DNA of 64,000 bases from Streptomyces sp. PCS3-D2 (GTDB lineage: Bacteria; Actinomycetota; Actinomycetes; Streptomycetales; Streptomycetaceae), in contig NZ_CP097800.1 in assembly GCF_000612545.2 (NCBI RefSeq), forward strand, positions 7,448,056 to 7,512,055. The letters run 5' to 3'. The number at the start of each line of letters is the position of its first letter. Position 1 is the stretch's first letter. A program made the translations under genes and the position numbers. The notes beneath the pieces are model-generated. The model was not told the DNA's origin. It ran no database searches and saw only the letters and a program-made list of their open reading frames with translations. This document shows, one piece after another, positions 27,412-37,405 of this stretch.

Positions 27412-27692
27412 CGTGCCCCTTCCCAGGGGGTGTTGACGGTGCCGGCCTCGGCTCGGGTGTCGTGCTCGCGCATCCACGTTATGCAGACCTGCCGCCCGCG
27501 AACTGTCCAGCATTGCGCCGGACCGGACGGTGGCCGGACCTCTGATCAGCGTCTCCGACGAACACCCCCGGACCCGGTGACACCACCCCCCAGGTCATGC
27601 CTTCGACAGGGGGCAACAGTCATGCCGGGCCCGGAGGCCAGCGGCCCCATTGCGGAACCGCAGAAAACATAACGGGGCTCGTGGAGCGGGGG
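27412..27692. other. IS110 upstream non-coding segment, possible guide RNA region
   Basis: About 230-280 bp upstream of the IS110 gene contain no convincing ORF. They carry short complementary C-rich/G-rich blocks (around CCCCTTCCCAGGGGG at 27416) able to fold. In IS110-group elements this left-end segment encodes the bridge RNA. I cannot fold it here, so the RNA itself is inferred from family knowledge and not demonstrated. Confidence 0.35.
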
Positions 27693-28001
27693 ATGGGGAA
27701 GCAGGACGCTCCCGAGCGAGAGCTGAACGCTTACGAGAAGGTTCTCGCAGAGGACCGCCGCGTCATGCGCGAGATGTTCCGTGTGAGCATCGGCGGTGCC
27801 CATGCCGGGCTCGTCGTAGTGGTCTTCATCGTGGTCTTGTTCGCTGCCTTTGGCGGCACCGCATGGGTTCTGATCGTTGGCGGAGCTGTTGCGTTCTGGT
27901 TCACCGTCGCTCTTGCTGCAACTGTGGGTGGCGGTCGCCGCGGGTGGACCGCGGTCAAGCGCGCTTACCTCCTGGCTTTCGGCTGGGCCAGCTGGCTGTG
28001 A
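27693..28001 (+). CDS. small membrane protein, hypothetical
   Basis: The ATG at 27693 follows GGAGCGGGGG and gives 102 residues. An acidic soluble N-terminus (APERELNAYEKVLAEDRRVM) is followed by two hydrophobic segments (AGLVVVVFIVVLFAAFGGTA and VLIVGGAVAFWFTVALAATV), consistent with two membrane helices. The family is unknown to me. It is squeezed between an IS110 gene and an IS5 pseudogene but is itself intact. Confidence 0.6.
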   Translation: MGKQDAPERELNAYEKVLAEDRRVMREMFRVSIGGAHAGLVVVVFIVVLFAAFGGTAWVLIVGGAVAFWFTVALAATVGGGRRGWTAVKRAYLLAFGWASWL

Positions 28002-28054
28002 TCGTCGGCGAGGGTACGCTCGACGCGAGCAGGCAGCATCGACGGCTCCGTCCG

Positions 28055-28783
28055 TCACAGCCATTCTCCGATCGCGGCGACAAGGACGGTGGCTTCGAAG
28101 CGGACGGCGAGCTTGTCGAGGCGGGTCGCGACCGCCCGGTGCCTTTTGAGGCGGTTGATGCCGCGCTCGACCGCATGGCGTTCGCGGTAGTCGACCGGGT
28201 CGAAGCGTGGCGGCCGGCCTCCGCGGGAGCCGAGCCTTCGACGGTTGCGCGCCTGGTCGGCCTTGTCCGGGATGGTGCAGCGGCTCCCGTGGCGGCGCAG
28301 GCAGGCGCGGTTCTTGCGGGAGGCGTACGCGTTGTCTGGCCCGCACCCGATTGGGGCGGACGCGTGGCCGGCCCGGCCCGATGTGGGGCACGCGGACCTG
28401 CTCCAGCACGGGTTCGAGCTGCGGCGAGTCGCCGCGCTGCCCGGCCGTGATCGCGATCGACATGGGCTTCTGGCCCTGCTCAACCGCCAGGCGCAGCTTG
28501 GTGGTGAACCCGCCGCGTGAGCGACCCAGTCCATGATCATCCAGCTCGGTGAACACACCGCCCGACGGTTCCTTCTGCAGGTCACCCCGCTTGCGGGCCC
28601 CGGCCGCATGCTGGTGGGCGCGGCAGGCCGTGGAGTCGACGCTCAGGTCCCACGTGATCTCCCCCTTCGCGTCGGCCAGGGACTGCAGCCGGGTCATGAT
28701 CCGGTGCCAGGTGCCGCTCCGCTGCCACCGGCGGAACAGGCCGTAGATCCGGCTCCTCGGCCCGTACTCGACGGGCATCTCCC
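28055..28783 (-). pseudogene. IS5-family (IS427-like) transposase, truncated and frameshifted
   Basis: The first part reads MPVEYGPRSRIYGLFRRWQR, ITWDLSVDSTACRAHQHAAG with the first catalytic Asp, and GGFTTKLRLAVEQGQKPMSI. A frame break near 28374 leads to PDNAYASRKNRACLRRHGSR and DYRERHAVERGINRLKRHRA with the catalytic Glu. The normal N-terminal 60 or so residues are missing because an IS256 fragment abuts the start. Confidence 0.7.
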
Positions 28784-28784
28784 G

Positions 28785-29206
28785 TCACGGAGCGTGAGGC
28801 CGTGGGTGGACAGGGAGAGGGCCATCTCGTCCACGCCGGTCAGCTGGCTCTGCCGTTTCTTGACGATCTGCGGCTCGAAGCTGCCCGCCCGGTTCCTGGG
28901 GACGTCAGTCTCGACCGGACCGGCCTCGGTGGCCACGGTCTTCGAGCGAGTGCCGTTGCGTGTGTTGCCCGCCCCGGTCTTCTCGTGCTTCTCGTGCCCG
29001 AGGTGATCGGTGATCTCGCCCTCGCGAGCGGATTCGATGATCGTCTTCGTGAGTTGCTGCGACAGGCCACCTTGTCGGGTCAGCCTGATCCCGTCGGTTT
29101 TGGCCCGGTCCACCAGCTGGCTGATCAGCGGGTCGTCCAGAGCGTCCGGCGCCTCGGCGGGCTTCATTCCGTCCACGGCCTCAGCCGCGATCGTCACGTC
29201 TGTCAT
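28785..29206 (-). pseudogene. IS256-family transposase N-terminal fragment
   Basis: About 140 residues (MTDVTIAAEAVDGMKPAEAP, LSQQLTKTIIESAREGEITD, FEPQIVKKRQSQLTGVDEMA) correspond to the N-terminal third of IS256 transposases. Homology ends at STHGLTLRDG, where the IS5 pseudogene begins. The DDE domain is absent. It is clearly diverged from the intact IS256 enzyme in this window. Confidence 0.7.
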
Positions 29207-29221
29207 CAGGTGTCACTTCCC

Positions 29222-29561
29222 GTTCGAAGATCCACCGTTGACGGTACGGATCCTCGCGCGTCCTGCTCCGTCGGAACGGTTGGGGGTTTGGGGAGGTGTT
29301 GGGGGTTTTGCTGGAGTCGTCTGTGGGGTTTTCGTGTCGGGTGTCGACCGTTGATTGGCTCGGTTTCGTTCAGGAGTTGATGTCATGGTTGGGGTTGGGT
29401 GGTTTCGGTTGGGGGAGTGTGCTGATCGGGTGTGGTGGGGCGGTGTGGTGACAGCGTTGTCATCTCGTTAAGGGTTCACTTCTTGACGGCGGTGTGTGGG
29501 GGCGCGTTGACTGCGTCCACTTTGGCCGTAAGGACACGGCCCTGTTAGGGAGGCTCACCTC
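29222..29561. promoter_or_regulatory. promoter-bearing leader of the sugar-binding lipoprotein
   Basis: About 340 bp without a gene, unusually rich in G and T on the plus strand. A plausible promoter is TTGACT near 29502 followed after 16 bp by TAAGGA. The AGGGAGG at 29547 is a strong ribosome site that fixes the GTG start of the next gene. No operator is recognisable. Confidence 0.4.
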
Positions 29562-30656
29562 GTGAACGTGTATTTGGGGCGTGCCCCCGTTGCTTTGGCT
29601 GTCGCGGCGTTTGCTGTCACGCTTACCGCCTGCGGTACCACGGATGGCGCCGCTGATGCCGGGAGTAGTGATGCGGTCAGGATCGGTCTGCTGCTGCCCG
29701 AGAACGAGACTGCGCGGTACGAGAAGTTCGACAAGCCGCTGATGGAGAAGAAGGTTGCCCTGCTGACCCTCGGCAAGGGCAGGGTCTTCTACGCCAACGC
29801 GGCGGGGGATGCGGCCAGGCAGAGTGCCCAGGCCGACGAGATGATCAAGGACAAGGTCGACGTTCTGGTCATCGACGCGGTGGACTCCAAGGCGATCGCG
29901 GGCGCGGTGGTGAAGGCCAAGGAGGCCGGCATCGCCGTGGTCGCTTACGACCGCTTGGCCGAGGGCCCCATTGACGCGTATACGTCCTTCGATAACGAGG
30001 ACGTCGGCCGCGTCCAGGGCAAGGCCCTGCTCGCGGCCCTGGGTGATCGGGCCAGGACCGGCAGGATCGTCATGATGAACGGCGCGGTCACCGACCCCAA
30101 CGCTGCCAGCTTCAAGGCCGGTGCCCGCTCCGTCTTGGACGGCAAGGTCAACGTCGGTAAGGAGTACGACACCGTCGAGTGGAAGCCGGAGAACGCAGGT
30201 ACCAACATGGCGGCCGCGCTTTCCGCGCTCGGCAAGGACAGGATCGTCGGTGTCTACTCCGCCAACGACGGCATGGCCGGCGGTATCATCACCGCCCTCA
30301 AGGCCGCCGGCGTGTCCCCGCTGCCCCCGGTCACCGGTCAGGACGCCGAACTCGCAGGCGTGCGGCGCATCGTGGCGGGCGAGCAGTACATGACTGTCTA
30401 CAAGCCCTACGCCCGCGAGGCCGAGGCCGCCGCTGAACTCGCCGTCCTCCTCGCCCGGGGAGAGAAGATCGACGGGATCATCAACCAGGTGGTCAGCAGT
30501 CCGACCGCCAAGCGCATCCCGGCCGTCCTCATCCCCGGCACATCGGTGACCCGTGACAACATCCGCGCCACCGTGGTCCTCGACGGTGTCTACACCATCG
30601 ACGAGATCTGCACCGACGCCCTCAAGGCCACCTGCGAGGAGATCGGCCTGAGGTAA
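29562..30656 (+). CDS. periplasmic-type sugar-binding lipoprotein (XylF-like)
   Basis: This 364-residue lipoprotein has a lipobox (AVTLTAC), so it should be anchored outside the membrane. The mature part is a type I periplasmic-binding fold of the xylose/ribose-binding kind: RIGLLLPENETARYEKFDKP, AQADEMIKDKVDVLVIDAVD, GIAVVAYDRLAEGPIDAYTS, GRIVMMNGAVTDPNAASFKA and YSANDGMAGGIITALKAAGV. The family delivers sugars to an ABC importer, but no permease or ATPase gene lies nearby, so it is an orphan. Sugar specificity cannot be read from the sequence. Confidence 0.88.
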   Translation: MNVYLGRAPVALAVAAFAVTLTACGTTDGAADAGSSDAVRIGLLLPENETARYEKFDKPLMEKKVALLTLGKGRVFYANAAGDAARQSAQADEMIKDKVDVLVIDAVDSKAIAGAVVKAKEAGIAVVAYDRLAEGPIDAYTSFDNEDVGRVQGKALLAALGDRARTGRIVMMNGAVTDPNAASFKAGARSVLDGKVNVGKEYDTVEWKPENAGTNMAAALSALGKDRIVGVYSANDGMAGGIITALKAAGVSPLPPVTGQDAELAGVRRIVAGEQYMTVYKPYAREAEAAAELAVLLARGEKIDGIINQVVSSPTAKRIPAVLIPGTSVTRDNIRATVVLDGVYTIDEICTDALKATCEEIGLR

Positions 30657-32600
30657 CACCCGCCCGCCCGTGGGAGGGACACGGGCAGGCGCACCCCGGC
30701 GGAGGAACCGGCGGCGGCACACGAGGCACACAGGCGACAGAACCCCACCGCCCACCCCGCACCACCCCCCGCGCCTCCGCACGCTTCGCGCACCCGTACT
30801 CCCCGTGTGTTCGTGCGGCTGGCAGGACCAACCCGCCAACCCGCCAACCCGCCAACCCGCCGGCCCGCCGGCGCCGTTCGGGCACGCGCCGCGCACCCGG
30901 CCCGGGCGGGCCCGGGTGGGTGTGTCGGGTGCTCCTGCCGGCCGGCGGTCCCTGCCCGCAGGTGGGGCCGGCCAAGCCGGCGTACGGCACCGCATCGCGG
31001 CGGTCGGGCAGGCCGCCCCGCCCCCGCCGCGTCTTCTGCCTCACCCCTGCCTCGTTTTCGGCTGCGCCTCCGCCTCGGCCTGGCTTCGGCCGTGCCCGCG
31101 GTCGCGGGGCCGGGGGTGCCGGCGCTGGTGAGGTGCCCTTGTCGTGGTCGATTCGTCGGCTGGGCCTGAGGCGTGGTGTCGTCCGCTGTCGGCCCGGGGG
31201 GTGGGGGGTGGGGGAGTGGGGCCGGTGCTGGCCTTGGCGTCTTGCGTCCAGCCTGGGCGTAGTGGCGCCGGGTTCCGTGGTGCGTGGTGTCGGTGGGATT
31301 GTCGGCTGTGTGTTCGTGTTGGCTCGGCCGTATGCCGTTTGTGGTGTCGGGGGTTTTGTGGTGTGCCGCCCGGTGTGGCAGGGGCCCGGGTGTGGTGGTT
31401 CCGGGCCGTTCTGCTCTGCCGGTCCCGGGCGTGGCCCCCGTCCGTCCGTGGGTCTCCGGCGTCGGCCCGTCGGCGTGTTGTCCGGCCGGACGGGGTGCCG
31501 GGACGTGCCCTGCTCGGTAGTAACCTCCGTACTGTCTCGGGTGTCGGGGCCGCTGGTTTCGGCGGGTGGGTCAGGGTGGTCGCTGGCGGAGTCGGCCTGC
31601 CTGCGTATCGGGTTTCCGTTGTGCCGGTGCGTCGCCACACCGCTCGGGGCGCTGCCGCGGTGGGCGGGGGGTGGGGTGCATCTGCTGCGGGCGGCGTCGG
31701 TGCGCCGAGACTGCTCGCGGCGCTCCCCGGCGTCGCCCACGGCCGCACCGGCGGGTATGCCGGTCGGGAGCTGCACGGCAGCGCGCCGGTCCGGCGGCAC
31801 CGGCCACCAACCCCCCCCGCCCGTTTACCAGCCTCCTGCCCGTCCATCAGATCCCGTCCGTGCGCCGCGCCGAGCCGGGACGCGCCACGCCACGCGGCGC
31901 CGGGGTGATCGCCCCGCCCGGCCCTGGTCCCGGCCCCGGCCCTGGCCCTGGTCCCGGCCCTGGTTCTGGTCCTGGCCCTGGTTCTGGTTCTGGTTCGGGA
32001 TCGGCGCTGTGATGCCCGCCGGCTGCCCTCGTACCGGCGGCCCTCGTACCGGCTGCCCTCGTACCGGCTGCCCTCGTACCGGCTGCCCCCGTGCCGGCTG
32101 CCCTCGTGCCGGCGGTCTCCGTACTGGCCGGTGTGAGCGACCTCACCGCCGCCCCGCGCGACCGCGTGCCTGCCCGTTCTCCGGCCGTCCGCCGGCCGGC
32201 GCACCCGTGAAGGAACCCGTACGGCCTGCCCCCGCCCGTTCCGCGGCGCTGTAGTCCCGCAGGGCCTGCGGCGACTGTTGAGAATCCCTCGGGAACTCAC
32301 GGAAACCCGCACGCGCCCGGCAGCGGCACACCGGCCGGCCCGGAGCGACCCCCGGCGGTGACGCACGCCATGCCACCCCTCGCCGCACCCCCCACCCAAC
32401 ACCCCCAAATGCGGACATATAACTTATATATCGCATTCAACTGGTTTGTTTTCATATGCCTTATGAGGGTGTGTCAGTGGAAAACCTGCCGGGCATAATC
32501 GGCCCCGGTCGTCTCCGGAAGTGCTCGAGCCGTCGGGGCCCCGACCCCCTCCGCCCTTCGGCGCACCCCCGCACCGGACCGACCCCCAAGGCGCCCGCAG
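30657..32600. other. 1.9-kb GC-rich intergenic region with simple repeats
   Basis: Long frames exist in several phases but none has domain character, a ribosome site or a signal peptide. The region instead holds short tandem tracts: four or more AACCCGCC units near 30830, CCTGGTCC/CGGCCC units at about 31925-31995, and five to six 15-bp units containing CTCGTACCGG at about 32031-32110. I see no RNA gene or element end. Confidence 0.5.
32410..32470 (+). promoter_or_regulatory. AT-rich promoter region of the PIG-L gene
   Basis: About 60 bp are strikingly AT-rich for this genome (ACATATAACTTATATAT and TTTGTTTTCATATG) and lie 130-190 bp upstream of the PIG-L start. Such islands in Streptomyces usually mark promoters or binding sites. 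I cannot assign a sigma factor. Confidence 0.4.
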
Positions 32601-34769
32601 ATGTCCCTGGCCAGCCGCACCCGCACCGCGGCCCTGCTCGCCGTGCTCACCGCCGGCGCCGCCGGGATCACCACCTGGGCCTACGGATACACCAGCACTC
32701 CCCGGCCCGCGGCCCCCCACACCCTCCAGCGCCCCAGTGTGACCCAGGGCACGGTCCTCCAGGTCGTCGCGCACCCCGACGACGATCTCTTCTTCATGAA
32801 CCCCGACCTCAGCCGCTCCATATCCACCGGCGTCAAGGTCACCACCGTCTACCTGACCGCCGGCGAGTCCGACGGCAGGAACGAAGCCCACAGCCCCCAC
32901 CTGCAGGACCCCACCCGCCCCGCTGACCGTGCCGCCTACGCCGAAGCCCGCCAGAACGGCATACGCGCCGCCTACGCCGAGATGGCCACCGGCCGCCGCA
33001 CCAGCGCCTGGCAGCGCACCCTGGTACCCACCACCGGCGGCGGCAGCGCCGAGATCGACATCCTCCTGGACCGTCCCGAAGTCAACCTGGTGTGGATGCA
33101 GATGCGCGAAGCCCGCAGCATCTCCGGTGACAACCCCGACAGCCTGCGCGGCCTGTGGGACGGCACGATCCCCGCCCTCGGCTCCCAACTCGCCTCCGGC
33201 ACCCCCGTCACCACCCCCTTCTCCTACACCAGGGAACAGGCCGTCCAGGCCATCGCGAACGTCTTCGCGCTCTACCGGCCCACCACCATCCGCACCCAGG
33301 ACCCCACCCCCGGCCGCACCCGGCCCGCCGGCGCCTTCCTCGACCACCAGGACCACATGTACGGGGCCCGCTTCGTACAGGCCGCCACCGAACGCTACGC
33401 CGCCTCCACCGGCCGGCCGCACTTCTCCGTCCAGAACTATGTGAGCTACCCCAACAGCTCCCTGCCCCCCACCCTCGACGCGAAGGCCGCCGAGGAGAAA
33501 CTCGGCTACCTCAAGACCTACGCCTGGAGCGACCACCAGGACTGGTGCGGCAGCCCCGCCGGCTGCGGCGACCGCAAGACCGCGACACGTCCCACCGGCG
33601 CCGGATGGAACCAGACCATCCGCTACAGCCGCGGCGAGAGCACCACCTGGATGACCGAAGGCACCCCCGGCCGGCTCTACGCCTTCGCCGCCCTGGACGG
33701 CCAGATGGCCTACTGGACCCGCCCCACCCCCGACGCCGACTGGCAGGGCCCCCGCTTCCTGCCCGCCACCGCACCCGGCACCACCATCGACCCCGGCGTG
33801 TCCACCACCCGCCTGCCCGACGGCCGCATCGCCGTCTTCGCCACCCGCACCACCCTGGGCAGCACCCCCCAGGACTACCGGCGCGAAGCCGTCTACGCCC
33901 TCCAAAACACCCCCGACACCGCCTTCGGCCCCTGGCACAGCCTCGCCACCCCCGACACCACCGCCGCTGCCGACATCATCGCCACCGGCGCACCGACCGC
34001 CACCGCGGACGCCACCGGCCGCATCACCGTCTACATGCGCGACTCCCGCCGCACCCTGCACACCCGCACCCAGCCCGCCCCCGACACCGCCTTCGGCCCC
34101 TGGCAGTCCCTGGGCGGCACCGGTCTGCAAGGCGACCCGGTCACCGCTACCGACAGCGCCGGACGCCGCCACGTGTACGCGGCCACCGACCGCACCGTCC
34201 TGGCCTGGACCCAACCCGCCCCCGGCGCCCCGCTCGCCGGACCCTTCCCCACCGGCCTGCCCGCCACCACCGGTGTCCTGTCCGCGACACCACACGACGA
34301 CGGCATCCTCCTCACCTTCCGCCGCCCCTCCACCGGCACCGTCACCACCACCCTGGCCACCACCACCGGTGCCGCCCCCTCCTTCTCCCCACCCGCCGAA
34401 GCGGGCGCCGAAGGCGGCTACGGCGCCGTCGCCGCCGCCGGCCACCTCCTCGCCGGCCGCGCCGCCACCGGCACCGCCGCCGTCACCCTCCCCGGCCAAG
34501 CGCCCCTCTGGCCCGAGTCCCAGATGCTCTACACCGGCGCCCCGGCCGCCATGACCGCACCCGACGGCACCGGTCTGGCCGCCGCCCTCGGCCTGGACGC
34601 CGACCTGCACCTGACCACCACGCCCCCGCCCACCCCCACCCCCACCCCCACCCCCACCCCCACCCCCACCCCCACTCCCACTCCGGTCCCCGGCGGACCC
34701 GCACCGTCCGTGCCCTGGCACCGCGCCGTCACCCCCACCGCCGTCGCCCAGGCCGTCCGCCACGAATAA
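32601..34769 (+). CDS. secreted PIG-L family deacetylase with propeller-like C-terminus
   Basis: This 722-residue protein has a signal sequence (RTRTAALLAVLTAGAAGITT) and then the PIG-L/LmbE zinc motif QVVAHPDDDLFFMNPD and DHQDHMYGARFV, giving His and Asp ligands. The family deacetylates N-acetylglucosamine-type substrates. Residues of about 335-660 carry repeated units such as DTAFGPWHSL and DTAFGPWQSL, resembling beta-propeller, lectin-like repeats. The tail has a Pro-Thr linker of about 12 PT pairs before a short C-terminus. It is probably secreted and carbohydrate-directed. Confidence 0.82.
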   Translation: MSLASRTRTAALLAVLTAGAAGITTWAYGYTSTPRPAAPHTLQRPSVTQGTVLQVVAHPDDDLFFMNPDLSRSISTGVKVTTVYLTAGESDGRNEAHSPHLQDPTRPADRAAYAEARQNGIRAAYAEMATGRRTSAWQRTLVPTTGGGSAEIDILLDRPEVNLVWMQMREARSISGDNPDSLRGLWDGTIPALGSQLASGTPVTTPFSYTREQAVQAIANVFALYRPTTIRTQDPTPGRTRPAGAFLDHQDHMYGARFVQAATERYAASTGRPHFSVQNYVSYPNSSLPPTLDAKAAEEKLGYLKTYAWSDHQDWCGSPAGCGDRKTATRPTGAGWNQTIRYSRGESTTWMTEGTPGRLYAFAALDGQMAYWTRPTPDADWQGPRFLPATAPGTTIDPGVSTTRLPDGRIAVFATRTTLGSTPQDYRREAVYALQNTPDTAFGPWHSLATPDTTAAADIIATGAPTATADATGRITVYMRDSRRTLHTRTQPAPDTAFGPWQSLGGTGLQGDPVTATDSAGRRHVYAATDRTVLAWTQPAPGAPLAGPFPTGLPATTGVLSATPHDDGILLTFRRPSTGTVTTTLATTTGAAPSFSPPAEAGAEGGYGAVAAAGHLLAGRAATGTAAVTLPGQAPLWPESQMLYTGAPAAMTAPDGTGLAAALGLDADLHLTTTPPPTPTPTPTPTPTPTPTPTPVPGGPAPSVPWHRAVTPTAVAQAVRHE

Positions 34770-35726
34770 CCACCCCGCGCGAGCGACGATGACCACCCCG
34801 GGCCACCCCGGCCGTCCTCGCCATTGCTGCCGTCCGAGGCGGCCCGCTCGACCACCTCGGGTCAGATCGCGGCGGCCGGCCTTCGCCCCCCACCTGCCCG
34901 GCCCGCCTCACCTGCCCTGCCCGCCTCACCTGCCCTGCCCGCCTCACCTGCCCGGCTTGCCCGGCCTTGGCCACCGGCGACCGGGGCCGCCGTGACCGCT
35001 TCCCGCACCACCCGCCTGCGCCCCACGCACGACGGTGCCCCTGCGCCGCCCCGCCCTCACCACCCTCCCCGCCACCGCCGCGGCCCGCACCGCCGCCTGC
35101 CCTGAGGACACCGTCCCGGCCCGGGAGTACCCGAGACTCTCCGGCCCCTGAACGACCTCTCCGCCGCCCCGCCCAGGGCCGCACCACCCCCGCCCCTCAC
35201 CTGCCCCGCCCCCGGCCTCGACCGCCTCGCCGCCCCCCCGGCCCGGCGCGCCTGCACCGAAGCCCCTCGCCTCCCCTTGCCGTCCCCACTGGCCTGCCTC
35301 GCGGCCGAGAGCGGTACGCGGTACACCGGGCCAGAGCCCCGCGCCCGGCCGCCACCGCCCCGCCCAGACACAGAAGCAGCCGCAGGCGCGGCCCAGGACG
35401 CGGGCGCAGACGCCGTCCCGCCGGAAGCACCTCCGCCACCCCGCCCCGGAACAAGCACAAGCACCGTTCGGCCCCATCTCTCAGCCCCCAGTCCCAGCCC
35501 CCAGTCCCAGCCCCCAGCCCCCAGCCCCAGCCCCCAGCCCCAGCCCCAGCCCCAGTCCCAGCCCCAGCCCGAGCCGCAGCCGCAGGCGCAGCGGGTGGTG
35601 GCCGCCGCATAGGCGCCTGCGCTGCCGCCCCGCCCCGGGACGTGTCCGCCCCCGCCCCGCCAGACGTCCGCCCCGGGGAACCTCCACACCGCCCCCGACT
35701 GCCGGGGGGCCTGCGTGTCTGCTCTC
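34770..35726. other. 950-bp intergenic region with C-rich repeats
   Basis: No coding frame is convincing. Near 34900-34965 an 18-bp unit (CCCGCCTCACCTGCCCTG) occurs three times, and at about 35480-35590 there is a run of CCCAG/CCCCAG units. The minus strand of that run is G-rich in a pattern compatible with quadruplex formation. Divergent promoters are not expected here because the flanking genes converge. Confidence 0.45.
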
Positions 35727-37115
35727 CTACCGCTGCAGCGGAGGGGCCGCCATCCCGCCGGCTTCGAGCGCCACCAGCGACAGCAGCACGATCGATGCCG
35801 TCCACGCCAGTGGTGCCACCGACGCCGGCCGGCCCTCCTTGTCCACCTTTTCCGGCAGCTCTCCCAGCGCGTTCCGTTTCGACAGCACCCACTCCAGCAC
35901 CGGCCCCGCCTTCGCCGGCCGGCCCTCCGCGGCCCACGCCAGCGCGAAGAACGCCGTACTGGGCGTCCACGCCACGGGCCCCCACGGAGCCCCCGGGTCA
36001 TCACCCGGGGTCAGCCCCCCGTTGGGCAGCAGCAGCGCCCGATAGGTCGCATCCAGCGCCGCCGGCACACCCGCGGCCGCCGTATTGAACGGCGGCGCCA
36101 TGAACGCCACCGCACTGTCACGCCCGTGCCGCCCGTCGACGGTCCGCTGATAGCCCAGCGGCAGGAACCGCTTCGCGATCCCCGCCGACAGTCGCCTCGC
36201 CGCCCGCGCCCACCGCACCGCATCCTGCGGCCGGCCCGCCTCCCGCGCCAGGTCCGCTGACGCGTTCAGCCCGGCCAGCAACGGAGCCGCCGTACCGATG
36301 TTCGCCGTGGCCGTCATCAACTCCCAGTAGTCCGCGGACGCCGGGGGCAGCCCGTCCGCCGCCAGTGAACCCGCCGCACGGTCGGCCGCCCTGACGATCA
36401 TCGGATACAGGGCCATCAGCCGCTCCCGACGCCCCTGCGCCGGCGCCGCCCGATACCACTGCCACGCCGCCCACGGCACCCAGCCGTTGGCATCGAGCTG
36501 CCACCGCCGGCCGTCCGGCGGACCCGAACCGTCCAGCTTCGTACGCGCCTCCCAGCTGCCGTCCGCACGCTGGGTGGCGGCACTGTGCCGCAGGATCCGG
36601 AAGGCCTCCGCGTCATGCCCGGTGTGTGCGAACGCGGCACACGCGAAACTCGAATCCCGGGGCCACGCATACATCCAGCCCGGACTCCACCCCGCCGCCA
36701 TCGCCCCGTTCGGCCGCAACAGCGCCCGCATCGCCAACAGTGCCCGCCCGGCCGCCGCCCGCTCGGCCGCGGACCTGCCCGGAATCCGCCCGGAGGCCAG
36801 CCAGGCCCGGCTCTGCCCGATCTGCCGCAACGCCCGCCCGTCCCCGGCCGCGACCACCACCGACGCCGACCGCCCCTCCGGCAGATACAACCACCGCCCC
36901 GACGCCAGCCGCAGCACATTACTGCCCTCCACATACCGGGCACCGGCGGCCCGCGCGGCCGAAACCCCCTCGGCGGCAGCCACATTGGACAGCACACCCA
37001 CGGTGGGAGCCGTGAACCGCGACAGCGGCGCATGACCCCCCGCACCACACACCGGGAAAGCCGTACCCGCGAGCGCCGCCGCGACCACCGCCCAGCAGCC
37101 AAGGACACCGGGCAC
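35727..37115 (-). CDS. GH15-like (alpha/alpha)6-barrel hydrolase
   Basis: I chose a GTG near 37115 that follows GGAGGGA; the frame is open further but the extra N-terminus is repetitive. A hydrophobic signal (VLGCWAVVAAALAGTAFPVC) precedes a barrel of the glucoamylase type with MAAGWSPGWMYAWPRDSSFA, a hallmark of the family, then DANGWVPWAAWQWYRA and ADYWELMTATANIGTAAP. Glucoamylase-like members cleave or remodel alpha-glucans outside the cell. The substrate here is unknown. It is divergently arranged with the membrane protein gene at 37406. Confidence 0.7.
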   Translation of the reverse strand: MPGVLGCWAVVAAALAGTAFPVCGAGGHAPLSRFTAPTVGVLSNVAAAEGVSAARAAGARYVEGSNVLRLASGRWLYLPEGRSASVVVAAGDGRALRQIGQSRAWLASGRIPGRSAAERAAAGRALLAMRALLRPNGAMAAGWSPGWMYAWPRDSSFACAAFAHTGHDAEAFRILRHSAATQRADGSWEARTKLDGSGPPDGRRWQLDANGWVPWAAWQWYRAAPAQGRRERLMALYPMIVRAADRAAGSLAADGLPPASADYWELMTATANIGTAAPLLAGLNASADLAREAGRPQDAVRWARAARRLSAGIAKRFLPLGYQRTVDGRHGRDSAVAFMAPPFNTAAAGVPAALDATYRALLLPNGGLTPGDDPGAPWGPVAWTPSTAFFALAWAAEGRPAKAGPVLEWVLSKRNALGELPEKVDKEGRPASVAPLAWTASIVLLSLVALEAGGMAAPPLQR

Positions 37116-37405
37116 CGCCACTCCCTCCGCCACACCCACGCCCCGCACACCCACGCCCCGCACACCACGCCCCCGCACACCGGGCGCACCACCCCGCCCC
37201 TGCGGCCCATCCTCGAAGACCACCACCCGCCCCGCCACCACAACCCCGCCGCCCGGGTGAGCAGCCCGCACCCCACCCGCCCCGCCCGGATGCCGCACAC
37301 GGCAAACCGTGCACATCATGGGTGTTCGCGGGCCGTGTGATCACCACAGCCGGCGGGGCGCACCGGCCGCCCCTCCCGAGGGGCCCCACTGCGAAGGGGA
37401 GGCCC

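Noticed and set aside
31200-32250. Long plus- and minus-strand frames as repeat-rich proteins
   Set aside because: They overlap on both strands, have no ribosome site or family match, and arise from short tandem repeats in GC-rich DNA.
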